From the NCBI RefSeq assembly GCF_000948985.2, contig NZ_CP059733.1, forward strand, positions 496,001 through 560,000: a DNA stretch of 64,000 nt, in the 5' to 3' direction. Of this stretch, positions 28,921 to 38,300 are shown in pieces. Numbering within the stretch: position 1 is the stretch's first letter; every line of letters starts with the position of its first letter. The notes under the pieces were generated by a model that saw only the letters and a list, made by a program, of their open reading frames with translations, searched no databases and was not told where the DNA came from. Source of the stretch: Thalassomonas viridans (GTDB taxonomy: Bacteria; Pseudomonadota; Gammaproteobacteria; Enterobacterales; Alteromonadaceae). Position numbers and translations under genes: made by a program.

Positions 28921-29079
28921 ATACCAAACGTAATAAAGAATCGATCAAGATTCAATGAGGATAAATATTCAAGTTCAAGGCGCGTGATTGAGCAATAGCC
29001 AGCTATTGGGATTGAGCGCAACGAAGAAGTTGATTGTTTAGACCATTGAAGGTGATTGATTCATTATTTCGTTTGGTAT
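28921..29079. repeat. MITE-like palindromic intergenic element, 159 bp
   Basis: The ends are inverted repeats: ATACCAAACGTAATAA at 28921-28936 and TTATTTCGTTTGGTAT at 29064-29079, one mismatch in 16, extending to 24 of 27 matches. Inside lies a second palindrome AATAGC-CA-GCTATT (about 28994-29007) flanked by GAGC/GCGC stems. It contains no gene. Size, terminal repeats and intergenic position between ccmI and a peroxidase gene fit a non-autonomous mobile repeat. Only one copy is in this window. Confidence 0.78.
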
Positions 29080-29118
29080 TATCGGCGGCTTTTACGGATT
29101 TACTCAGGATAGGGTTTA

Positions 29119-29706
29119 ATGTTTAAATTGTTGCTTTCCACTTTATTGCTGGCAAACCTGTTGCTCAGCGCACCATTGGCGGCGAAGCCGCAAGAGTCGC
29201 CTCTGCCCCCTTCGGGCATTAAACACAGCAGCGACTGCGCCCCGTTTTTACGCTACACCATACGCAGGCTGCATTCCCAGGTGCGGCTGGATTTGTGCGA
29301 GCTTACCGCAGGCAAACCTTTGCTGATCGTCAATACCGCCAGCCATTGCGGCTTTACCCCGCAATTTGAAGGCCTGGAAGCCATATATAAGAAATATCAG
29401 TCAAAGGGGCTGGTGGTGTTAGGTTTTCCTTCCGATGACTTTTTCCAGGAAGAAGACGAGGAAAAAGATACCGCTAAAGTGTGTTTTGTTAACTACGGCG
29501 TGACTTTTCCCATGTTAAAAACCATCAATGTCCGTGGCAGCGACGCCCATCCGATTTTTAAACACCTGGCGGATAAAACCACTTCGCCCAAATGGAATTT
29601 CTACAAGTACCTGGTCAGCAGGGACGGCAAAGCTATCAGGCATTTCAACAGCCGGGTAACCCCGGACGATGCCGAGTTTATTCAGGCAATCGAAGCCGCG
29701 CTTTAG
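29119..29706 (+). CDS. Periplasmic glutathione peroxidase family protein
   Basis: A 195-residue thiol peroxidase with a signal peptide (residues 1-22, ending PLAAK). The peroxidatic Cys stands in IVNTASHCGFTPQFEGLEAI (Cys instead of selenocysteine, about residue 76). The family motif around the Gln (usually FPCNQFGxQE) is changed to GFPSDDFFQEEDEE; Gln is kept but the resolving Cys is not in the usual place, although another Cys follows (KVCFVNYGV). Trp and Asn of WNFYKYLV are present. It probably reduces peroxides with thioredoxin-like donors in the periplasm (inference). It is followed by hemH after 32 bases, so the two may be co-transcribed. Confidence 0.88.
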   Translation: MFKLLLSTLLLANLLLSAPLAAKPQESPLPPSGIKHSSDCAPFLRYTIRRLHSQVRLDLCELTAGKPLLIVNTASHCGFTPQFEGLEAIYKKYQSKGLVVLGFPSDDFFQEEDEEKDTAKVCFVNYGVTFPMLKTINVRGSDAHPIFKHLADKTTSPKWNFYKYLVSRDGKAIRHFNSRVTPDDAEFIQAIEAAL

Positions 29707-29738
29707 CTCATAATAACGAACCTATTACAGAGAGATAA

Positions 29739-30758
29739 ATGTCAAGATTTTCCGGACAAGTCAGCAACAGCAAACAAAAACCGCGTACCGGCGTATTAGT
29801 CACTAACCTGGGCTCTCCCGGTGAGCCGACTCCCGGGGCATTAAGGCGTTACCTGGCAGAGTTTTTGTCGGATCCCCGGGTGGTGGAAATTCCCCGCCTG
29901 GTGTGGCTGATTATCCTGCACGGTATTATCCTGAGGGTCCGTCCGGCAAAATCTGCCAAATTATACCAGAGTATCTGGACCGAGCAGGGGGCGCCCCTGG
30001 TGGTGATCACCCAAAAGCAGAAAGACAAAATAGCGGCGCGCCTGACGGAGCAATACGGCGATGATGTGCTGGTGGATTTTGCCATGCGTTACGGCAAGCC
30101 TTCTATCGCCTCGGCCCTGCAGAAATTCCAGCAGGCCGGGGTGGACAATATAATCGTGCTGCCGCTTTATCCCCAGTATGCCGGCCCGACAACAGGCTCA
30201 ACCTTTGATGCCGTTACCGCCGAGGTGAAACGCTGGCGCTGGGTGCCTAGTCTGCATTTTCTCAGCAGCTACCACGACAATCCCGGCTATATCGATGCCC
30301 TGGCAAACACGGTGCGCGAGCATATCGCCGCTCATGGCAAGCCGGACAAGCTGGTGCTGTCTTATCACGGCATGCCCAAAGCCTTCCAGGAGTGGGGGGA
30401 TCCCTACTATGATTTTTGCGATAAAACCACGCAATTGCTGGTAGCCGAGCTTGGCCTGGGGCAAGACGATTATCTGATGACCTTCCAGTCGCGTTTCGGT
30501 AAAGCCGAGTGGCTGCAGCCTTATACCGATGTTACCCTGGAGTCCCTGCCGGAAAAAGGCGATAAGCATATAGCCATTATGAGCCCGGCTTTCAGTGCCG
30601 ATTGCCTGGAAACCCTGGAAGAGCTGGAAAGTGAAAACCGGGAGATCTTTATGGAAGCCGGCGGGGAAAAATACCATTATATTGCAGCATTAAATGACCG
30701 CGATGATCATATCGAGATGCTAACCGGACTGGTGAATCCGTTAATTACCAAACGTTAG
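29739..30758 (+). CDS. hemH: Ferrochelatase
   Basis: HemH inserts ferrous iron into protoporphyrin IX, the last haem step. The 339 residues include GVLVTNLGSP at the start, the catalytic His in LSYHGMPKAFQEWGDPY (about residues 207-223), FQSRFGKAEWLQPYTD, and the acidic PAFSADCLETLEELE helix near residue 286. Placement beside the ccm operon makes functional sense: haem supply next to haem delivery. Confidence 0.96.
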   Translation: MSRFSGQVSNSKQKPRTGVLVTNLGSPGEPTPGALRRYLAEFLSDPRVVEIPRLVWLIILHGIILRVRPAKSAKLYQSIWTEQGAPLVVITQKQKDKIAARLTEQYGDDVLVDFAMRYGKPSIASALQKFQQAGVDNIIVLPLYPQYAGPTTGSTFDAVTAEVKRWRWVPSLHFLSSYHDNPGYIDALANTVREHIAAHGKPDKLVLSYHGMPKAFQEWGDPYYDFCDKTTQLLVAELGLGQDDYLMTFQSRFGKAEWLQPYTDVTLESLPEKGDKHIAIMSPAFSADCLETLEELESENREIFMEAGGEKYHYIAALNDRDDHIEMLTGLVNPLITKR

Positions 30759-30773
30759 GCATCAGGTCCTGAA

Positions 30774-30794
30774 GGGGATTTCGGATAAATCCCC
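30774..30794. terminator. Hairpin after hemH
   Basis: GGGGATTT-CGGAT-AAATCCCC, a perfect 8-bp stem 16 bases after the stop. It lacks a true T tract (CTAAAAATTTT follows), so termination is uncertain. Confidence 0.45.
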
Positions 30795-30873
30795 CTAAAA
30801 ATTTTATGGCTTTATTTGCCGCTATCCTTTATGCTGATGCGGATTTTGTTTTCCGGATGGCTTATTTCTTTTG

Positions 30874-31245
30874 ATGAAAGGCAAGTTGATATTAGTGATC
30901 ATGCTGTTGCTGACCTTTATCGGTCAGGCGACCCAGGCTGTTGCTATGCCTTGCGCTGAGATGGAAGCGGGCCATCATGCCATGGCGGCTGAGATGCCGA
31001 TGGCCAATATGAAAGTGTCAAATATGGCCAATATGGAAATGCAGGCCGACAGCCATGGACAAAACATGGCGGACTGTTGCGATCCCGAATGCGAATGTCC
31101 TATGGGGGGATGTGTGTCCGCCTCATTAGTGGCTGCGCCGCAAATCAACACTTTGGCGCTGCTGTCGGAAAGCATAAGTGACTTGGCATTAATGGCCATC
31201 AGCCAACCCCCCAATTCCCCTTATTATCCTCCTATTTCCAGCTGA
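30874..31245 (+). CDS. Met/His/Cys-rich exported peptide, probable copper binding
   Basis: A 123-residue protein of unrecognised family. Residues 1-25 form a signal peptide (LILVIMLLLTFIGQATQAVA). The mature part is loaded with metal ligands: MPCAEMEAGHHAM, EMPMANMK, MANMEMQADSHGQNM, then the cysteine cluster DCCDPECECPMGGCV. No membrane helix is convincing in the C-terminus. It opens the copper gene cluster (DUF411, CusCBA), so periplasmic copper or silver binding is inferred. ATG at 30874 is used; a TTG sits directly in front of it. An S-layer or regulatory role cannot be excluded. Confidence 0.72.
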   Translation: MKGKLILVIMLLLTFIGQATQAVAMPCAEMEAGHHAMAAEMPMANMKVSNMANMEMQADSHGQNMADCCDPECECPMGGCVSASLVAAPQINTLALLSESISDLALMAISQPPNSPYYPPISS

Positions 31246-31412
31246 TACGGCACAGATCCGTCTGAAATCCGGCGGAAACTGTCCAGAATTCTTGTATTAG
31301 CGGAGTTTTACTCCTTATGTTCATTGCTGCCGGCCTGAAAAGTCACGGCCTGTCAGCGAAAAAATAGCGCTGGTTATTGTCCTTATTCAGGCAATAAAGC
31401 GCGGGAGATATT

Positions 31413-31970
31413 ATGTTTTTTATAGCAAAACTAACACCTGTTGCGGTTAGAAAAACTTTGGCAGTATCTTTTTTGGCCTTGCTTGGCGCCTGCAGCGAGG
31501 TCAGTGAATTGCCCCGGACACAGGATAACGCGGTCGGGGCGGAAACCGTGGCGACAATAGCAGAATTAAAGGTTTATAAACGGGAGTCTTGCGGTTGCTG
31601 CCAGAAGTGGATAGACCATATCGATGCAACCGGGTTTTCTTCCCGGGTATACAACCACAATGCTTTGTCGGCGTTTAAAATAGAGCAGGGTATTAACCCC
31701 AGGCACCATTCCTGCCATACCGCCATTTCTGAGCAGGGTTATGTGTTCGAAGGCCATATCCCGGCGAAGTTTATCCAACAATTTTTGCATGAAAGGGCCG
31801 GCAGTAAAAAAGACGATCAGGTTTTAGGTCTGGCTGTGCCCGCTATGCCTATCGGCAGCCCGGGCATGGAAGTTGACGAGCAGTTTATGCCCTACCAGAT
31901 CTTGTTGCTTAAGGGGGACGGCAGCTCTGAAGTTTATGCGAAAGTAAACACTTACCGGGAGCAGTTCTGA
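31413..31970 (+). CDS. DUF411 lipoprotein, copper resistance
   Basis: A 185-residue DUF411 protein. A signal peptide ends in the lipobox LLGACSE (Cys about residue 27), so it should be a lipoprotein. The domain has the paired cysteines KRESCGCCQKWIDHI, a HHSCHTA motif (about residue 95), GHIPA, LAVPAMPIGSPGME and a terminal YREQF. DUF411 members occur in copper/silver resistance loci and are thought to bind metal. It overlaps the following outer-membrane factor gene by one base (TGATG), so the two are coupled. Confidence 0.9.
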   Translation: MFFIAKLTPVAVRKTLAVSFLALLGACSEVSELPRTQDNAVGAETVATIAELKVYKRESCGCCQKWIDHIDATGFSSRVYNHNALSAFKIEQGINPRHHSCHTAISEQGYVFEGHIPAKFIQQFLHERAGSKKDDQVLGLAVPAMPIGSPGMEVDEQFMPYQILLLKGDGSSEVYAKVNTYREQF

Positions 31971-33451
31971 TGAGACTCTTGTTAACTTGTCCGGGGAAAA
32001 AGCTGTTGAAGGATGTGCTGTTGGGGGCTTTGCTGATGGCGGGCACCCAGGTGGCGGTTGCGGCCTCACCCGGGCATGAGCCCGGTGAAACCTTGTCTTT
32101 TGGGCAAACCATAAAGCGGGCACTGGCCAACGACCCCTGGCTGAATGCCAACCTCAAACAGCAGCAGGCCCTGGAGTCCATGAGCCGGTTTTCATCGACC
32201 TTGCCGGATCCTAAGGTGTCCCTGTCTTTGGCAAATTTAGGCACGGATAACTTTGATTTCGAGCAGGAGGCCATGACCCAGCTGAAAGTCGGCGTCAGCC
32301 AGATGTTTCCCCGCGGAGACAGCCTGGCCATTAAAGCGCGGCAGTTAAGGATGCAAAGCCAGCAATATCCGTTGCAGCGCCGGGACCGGCAAGCCAAGGT
32401 GACGGTGACCGCCGGCAGTTTATGGCTCGACGCCTACCTGGCCCAGGAAAGCATAGCCCTGATCGAGAAAAACTATGCCCTGTTCGAGCAGTTATCCGAT
32501 GTCGCCCAGGCCAGTTATTCTTCGGCGCTGGGCAAAACCCGGCAACAGGACATAGTGAGGGCCCAGCTGGAGTTAACCCGGCTGGAAGACCGCCTGGTGC
32601 AGCTGAAGCAGCAGCAGCTGGTGTTTCAACAAAAGCTCAGCCAATGGCTGCTGGCCTATCAGCCTGAGCTTGAGTTAACCGCGGCTTTTCCTGAGAACGG
32701 CCTGGCACACGGTTTTTCCGCCGGCGTAATCGCCCTGAATAAGCGATTGCCGGAACTCGATTTTCTCAAGCCTGAGTTATTAAAAGAGACAGTGTCATCC
32801 CGGGAACTGGCCCAGGCGCTGATGGCGCATCCGGCACTGGCGGTTTTTGATAAAAAAATCCAGGCCGCAAATCAGGGGGTTAAGCTGGCCAGACAGAGTT
32901 ATTCGCCTGAATGGGGCGTGAATGCCAGTTACGGTCTGCGCGGAGACGATGCCATGGACAATAACCGGGCGGATCTGTTTTCCGTGGGGGTGACCTTTGA
33001 TGTGCCCCTGTTTACCGAAAACCGCCAGGACCAGCTGGTAAAAGCCGAGATCCTGAAAAGCGAAGCGATTAAAACCGAGAAACTGCTGCTGCTCAGGCAG
33101 CTGATGTCGGCTTTTTATGCCGGTAAGGCCAAGCTGGAACGTTTTCAGCAAAGAAACACCCTATATCAGCAAGAGCTGTTGCCGCAAATTCATATCCAGG
33201 CGGAAGCCAGCCTGACCGCCTATACCAGTGATGACGGGGATTTTGCCGAAGTGGTGCGGGCCCGCATTGCCGAGCTCAACGGTGAAATCGATGCCCTGGC
33301 GATCAGGGTGGGTATAGAAAAGACCCTGCTGGAATTAAATTACCTGTTTGTTGATGGCGCCGGGGCGGAGCAGGCCGGCATATTGTCACCTTCCCTTTCT
33401 CTTCCTCTTACCGGGCAAAAGAAGCAGATGGAGCAAGATAAAAATGAGTAA
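31970..33451 (+). CDS. cusC: Outer-membrane efflux channel, CusC/TolC family
   Basis: A 493-residue outer-membrane factor. A signal peptide covers residues about 1-33. The long alpha-barrel hairpins are seen as Gln/Ala/Leu-rich coiled coils (residues 50-250 and 285-460), in the two repeats of the OEP family. It is the exit duct of the CusCBA heavy-metal pump whose other genes follow directly. Its last 8 bases overlap the adaptor gene. Similarity to CusC is by family and position; sequence identity was not measured. Confidence 0.9.
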   Translation: MRLLLTCPGKKLLKDVLLGALLMAGTQVAVAASPGHEPGETLSFGQTIKRALANDPWLNANLKQQQALESMSRFSSTLPDPKVSLSLANLGTDNFDFEQEAMTQLKVGVSQMFPRGDSLAIKARQLRMQSQQYPLQRRDRQAKVTVTAGSLWLDAYLAQESIALIEKNYALFEQLSDVAQASYSSALGKTRQQDIVRAQLELTRLEDRLVQLKQQQLVFQQKLSQWLLAYQPELELTAAFPENGLAHGFSAGVIALNKRLPELDFLKPELLKETVSSRELAQALMAHPALAVFDKKIQAANQGVKLARQSYSPEWGVNASYGLRGDDAMDNNRADLFSVGVTFDVPLFTENRQDQLVKAEILKSEAIKTEKLLLLRQLMSAFYAGKAKLERFQQRNTLYQQELLPQIHIQAEASLTAYTSDDGDFAEVVRARIAELNGEIDALAIRVGIEKTLLELNYLFVDGAGAEQAGILSPSLSLPLTGQKKQMEQDKNE

Positions 33452-35342
33452 GATAAAAACATTAGTTTTGGGCGGACTGACAGGTGCGCTTGTTGGTGCC
33501 GGCGTCAGCTTATATATGACGACCCCGGAAACAGAAAAGAGTACGGCGGATGAGAAAAAGCCGCTTTATTGGGTGGCACCCATGGATGCCAATTACAGGC
33601 GGGATAAGCCGGGCAAGTCTCCCATGGGCATGGATCTGGTTCCTGTATACGAAGAGGACAGTTCCGGGCCGGACGAAGGGGCGGGCACCATACGCATCTC
33701 GCCTGAAGTCGTCAATAACCTGGGGGTGCGCACGGCAGAGGTTTCCTACCAGGCCCTGCAGGGGCAAATCGATACCGTAGGTTACATCAGTTACGACGAA
33801 GATAAGCTTGTCCATATCCATCCGCGGGTGGACGGCTGGATAGAAAAACTCTATGTCAAAGCCGTCGGTGAGCCGGTGGAAAAAGGCCAGCCCCTGTACC
33901 AAATCTATTCTCCCGAGCTGGTGAATGCCCAGGAAGAATTGTTGCTGGCGCTGGAGCGTAAGAATAAGCGCCTGGTGGAGGCGGCGCAAAACCGTTTGGT
34001 GGCGCTGCAATTGCCTGCTGCACAAATCGCGCGTTTGAAAAAAACGCGCAAAGTCAGCCAGACCATCACCTTCTATGCCCCGCAAAACGGCGTGATTGAA
34101 AATTTATATATCCGGGAAGGTTACTTCGTCAAGCCGGGCACCATGATGTTGTCCATAGGGGATTTGTCTGAAGTCTGGGTGGATGCCGAAGTATTTGAAC
34201 GCCAGGCGGCCCGGGTGACCAAAGGAGCCCCGGTGACTATGTCGTTAGACTATATCCCCGGGAAAACCTGGCAGGGCAAGGTGGATTATGTCTACCCCAC
34301 CTTAGACCCCAAAACCCGCACCGTGAAGGTCAGGTTAAGGTTTAGCAACAAAGCAGGTGAATTTAAGCCCAATATGTTTGCCCAGGTGGCAATCAATACC
34401 GGCAGTGATGAGAAAGCCCTGATTATTCCGAAAGAAGCGCTGATCCGCACCGGCAGCCAGGATCGCGTGGTGCTGGCATTAGGACAGGGCAGCTTTAAAT
34501 CCATCGAAGTGAAAGTCGGCCGTATTGACAATGATCATGTTGAAATCCTGTCCGGGCTGGTGGCCGGTGAGCAGGTGGTGGCCTCCGCCCACTTCCTGTT
34601 GGACTCAGAATCGAGCAAGTCTTCCGATTTTAAACGTATGGAAGCTGATCAGGCGGCAGCTATGCCGGGCAAAGTCTGGGTGGAGGCGACTATCCGGAAA
34701 CGGATGGCGGGGCACCGCATGGTTACCCTGACACACCAGCCGATAGAGCAATGGGGCTGGCCGGAAATGACCATGGACTTTACCGTGGCGGAGTCGGTTA
34801 ATTTTTCCAAGCTCAGTGAAGGCTTAACCTTGCATATAGAGGTAGAAAAAACGCCAGAAGGGGGTTATCAAATCAGCAATATCCATGTGCCGGGGGAAGA
34901 AGAAGGCATGGCGGCAATGAAGGCGGGCATGGCAGCTATGGCTGAGCCTTCAGCTTCATTAAAAGTGGATCACAGCCAGCACCAGATGGCAGAGCCTTCA
35001 GCTTCGGAAAAAGTGGACCATAGTCAGCATCAGATGCAGCAAGAGCAAAGCGTGAATTCGGCCACGGTAACAGGCGTTATCAATTCGCTTATGCCGGGCC
35101 ACAGAATGGCGAATATCAGCCGGGGGGCCATAGAGAAGTGGCAACGGGGACCGGCAACCATGGATTTCCTTCTGGATGAGGGCCTGGACATGGATGCGCT
35201 AAAAGTGGGGCAGGAAATCCTGTTTACTTTTGAAATCCGCGACGGCGACTTTATCATTACCGAGATCAAGCCTGCTGACGGGGAAGCCGGTGAGGCGGTG
35301 ATGCCGGCCATGAATCACGCCGGTCACCAGGAGGCGAAATGA
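33444..35342 (+). CDS. cusB: CusB-type adaptor with heavy-metal-binding and tandem CusF domains
   Basis: A 632-residue periplasmic adaptor. After a membrane anchor (residues 5-25) comes the heavy-metal-binding domain YWVAPMDANYRRDKPGKSPMGMDLVPVYE (about 35-65), here with Met in place of the usual CPMHP Cys/His. The adaptor core (lipoyl, beta-barrel, membrane-proximal domains) runs to about residue 405. Two CusF-like domains follow: GHRMVTLTHQPIEQW with WPEMTMDF, then GHRMANISRGAIEKW with GPATMDF, in which the ligand Met is partly lost. A 16-residue sequence duplicated in tandem (AEPSAS..KVDHSQHQM) joins them. ATG 33444 is chosen over earlier codons because it overlaps the cusC stop, follows SD-like GGAG, and gives a normal anchor. 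Confidence 0.93.
   Translation: MSKIKTLVLGGLTGALVGAGVSLYMTTPETEKSTADEKKPLYWVAPMDANYRRDKPGKSPMGMDLVPVYEEDSSGPDEGAGTIRISPEVVNNLGVRTAEVSYQALQGQIDTVGYISYDEDKLVHIHPRVDGWIEKLYVKAVGEPVEKGQPLYQIYSPELVNAQEELLLALERKNKRLVEAAQNRLVALQLPAAQIARLKKTRKVSQTITFYAPQNGVIENLYIREGYFVKPGTMMLSIGDLSEVWVDAEVFERQAARVTKGAPVTMSLDYIPGKTWQGKVDYVYPTLDPKTRTVKVRLRFSNKAGEFKPNMFAQVAINTGSDEKALIIPKEALIRTGSQDRVVLALGQGSFKSIEVKVGRIDNDHVEILSGLVAGEQVVASAHFLLDSESSKSSDFKRMEADQAAAMPGKVWVEATIRKRMAGHRMVTLTHQPIEQWGWPEMTMDFTVAESVNFSKLSEGLTLHIEVEKTPEGGYQISNIHVPGEEEGMAAMKAGMAAMAEPSASLKVDHSQHQMAEPSASEKVDHSQHQMQQEQSVNSATVTGVINSLMPGHRMANISRGAIEKWQRGPATMDFLLDEGLDMDALKVGQEILFTFEIRDGDFIITEIKPADGEAGEAVMPAMNHAGHQEAK
34941..35036 (+). repeat. 48-bp tandem duplication in cusB linker
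   Basis: Codons for AEPSAS-x-x-KVDHSQHQM are repeated twice (34941-34988 and 34989-35036) with several silent changes, so the duplication is old enough to have diverged but the amino acids HSQHQM are held. The His/Met content suggests metal binding. Confidence 0.88.
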
Positions 35343-38300
35343 TCACTGCAATTATTCGCTGGTCGGTATTAAACCGCTTTTTTGTATTGCTGATGACCTT
35401 TATCCTGGTGGGGGTAGGGTTATACTCCCTGAAAAAGACGCCGGTAGATGCCATACCGGATCTTTCCGATGTCCAGGTGATCATTAAGACCACCTATCCG
35501 GGGCAGGCGCCGCAGGTGGTGGAAGACCAGGTCACCTATCCTTTGACCACGGCCATGCTGTCGGTGCCGGGGGCGGTGACGGTAAGGGGTTATTCCTTTT
35601 TCGGCGATTCTTATGTCTATGTTATTTTCGATGACGATACCGATCTTTACTGGGCCCGCTCCCGGGTGCTGGAATACCTGAGCCAGGTGGCGCCTAACCT
35701 GCCTGCGGCGGCAAAACCGCAGCTGGGGCCGGATGCCACCGGGGTCGGCTGGGTTTATATCTACTCCCTGATAGATAAAACCGGCAAACATGACATCAGC
35801 CAGCTGCGCAGCCTGCAGGACTGGTTCTTAAAATATGAACTGCAAACCGTGGCCGGGGTTTCGGAAGTCACCACCCTGGGGGGCATGGTCAAGCAATACC
35901 AGGTCAAGGTACACCCGGATAAGTTACGGGCCTTTGGCATTCCCCTGTCCCATATCCAGATGGCGATCAAACAGGGTAACCAGGAAATCGGCGCTTCTGT
36001 GGTGGAGATGGCGGAAGCGGAATATATGGTCAGGGCCAGCGGTTATCTGAAAAATGAAACCGATCTCGGCAATATTCCCCTGGGAGTCAACCAGAACGGT
36101 ACTCCTTTGCTGCTTAAAGATGTCGCGGAAATCGTAATTGGGCCGCAAATGCGCCGGGGCATAGCCGAGTTAAACGGCGAAGGTGAAACCGTCGGCGGCA
36201 TTATCGTGATGCGCTTCGGGGAAAATGCCCAGCAGGTGATCGACGGTGTTAAGGAAAAGCTGGAGCAATTAAAGCAGGGCCTGCCGGACGGGGTGGAAGT
36301 GGCTACCGTATATGACAGGTCCGGATTAATCGAGCGGGCGGTGAACAACCTGGCCTACAAGCTGTTTGAAGAATTTGCCGTAGTGGCCCTGGTGTGTATC
36401 GTGTTCCTGTTTCATGTGCGCTCTTCCCTGGTGGCGATTTTCAGCCTGCCGGTGGGCATATTAACCGCCTTTGCCGTGATGCATTTCCAGGGGCTTAATG
36501 CCAACATCATGTCCCTGGGGGGCATAGCCATCGCCATCGGCGCCATGATAGACGGCGCTATCGTGATGATAGAAAACATGCACAAGCATATGGAGCAAAC
36601 GCCGCTCACCAAAGAAAACCGCTGGCAAATCGTGGCGGATTCAGCCAGCGAAGTGGGCCCGGCGCTGTTTTTCAGCCTGTTGATCATCACCGTCAGTTTT
36701 GTGCCTGTCTTTACCCTGGAAGCGCAGGAAGGGCGTATGTTTGCCCCGCTGGCGTTTACCAAGACCTATGCCATGGCGGCGGCAGCGGCGCTGGCCATCA
36801 CCCTGGTGCCTGTCTTGATGGGTTACTTTATCCGCGGCCATGTTTTGCCTGAGCATAAGAACCCGGTGAACCGGCTGCTGACTTTCTTATACCTGCCGGC
36901 TCTTAAAACCGTACTCAGGTTTCCAAAAGTCACCCTGGCGGCTTCCCTGGGGGTTTTGGCATTGGGCATCTGGCCGTTGGAGAAGATCGGCAGCGAGTTT
37001 ATCCCGCCGCTGGATGAAGGGGACTTGATGTATATGCCCACTACTTATCCGGGCATATCCATAGGCAAGGCCCGGCAGTTATTGCAGCAAACGGATAAGT
37101 TAATCGCTACTGTGCCGGAAGTCGAAAACGTCTTCGGCAAGGTGGGGCGGGCGGAAACAGCTACCGATCCTGCGCCCCTGACCATGATAGAAACCTTTAT
37201 CCAGTTAAAGCCCAGGGAAGAGTGGCGTGAAGGGGTAACCACGGAATCCTTGAAAAAAGAGCTGGATGCACTGGTGAAGCTCCCCGGTGTGACCAATGCT
37301 TGGGTAATGCCGATTAAAACCCGCATTGATATGCTGGCCACAGGCATTAAAACCCCGGTGGGTATCAAGATTGCCGGGCCTGAGCTCAGTGAAATCCAAA
37401 GGATAGGCCAACAGCTGGAGAGCATTTTAAAAGAGGTGCCCGGCACGGCTTCCGTTTATTCCGAGCGGGTGGCGGGGGGCCGCTATATCAAGGTGGATAT
37501 CCAGCGGGAAAAAGCGGCGCGCTATGGCCTGAATATTGCTGAAATCCAGCAGGTCGTGGCGACGGCAATCGGCGGCATGAATGTAACCTATACGGTAGAA
37601 GGGTTGGAGCGCTATCCGGTAAGCCTGCGTTATCCGCAGGACTACCGGGATTCGCCGGAGCAGTTGGCATTATTGCCGATAGTGACCCCGAACGGCCAGC
37701 GCATCTCCCTCAGTGATGTTGCCCGTGTTTTTGTTGAAGACGGACCACCGGGCATTAAGAGTGAAAACGCCAGGTTAAACGGCTGGACCTTTATCGATAT
37801 TGAAGGCATAGATATAGGCAGCTATGTGGTTGACGCCAGGCAGGTGGTGCGGGAACAATTGAAGCTGCCGCCGGGGTATTCCATTACCTGGTCGGGACAG
37901 TACGAATATATGCAAAGGGCCAAAGCCAAGCTGACTTATGTGGTGCCTTTGACTTTAGCCATTATTATCGTGCTGTTGTACCTGAATTTCCGCAATGTCA
38001 TCGAAGTGGCGATTATTATGGGGACTCTGCCGCTGGCTATGGTGGGCAGCATCTGGCTGATGTACCTTGAGGGTTATAATTTCTCCGTTGCCGTCGGCGT
38101 CGGTTTTATTGCCCTGGCCGGGGTGGCGGTGGAAATCGGTGTGATCATGCTGGTGTACCTGAACCAAGCCTATAAAGAAATGCTGTCCGAGTGCGATACC
38201 AAAGGGACTTCCGTTACCCGGGAAGGCATCTTGCAGGCGATCCTGCACGGCGCCGGCTTGCGGGTGCGTCCCGTGATGATGACGGCGGCAGCCATCATTG

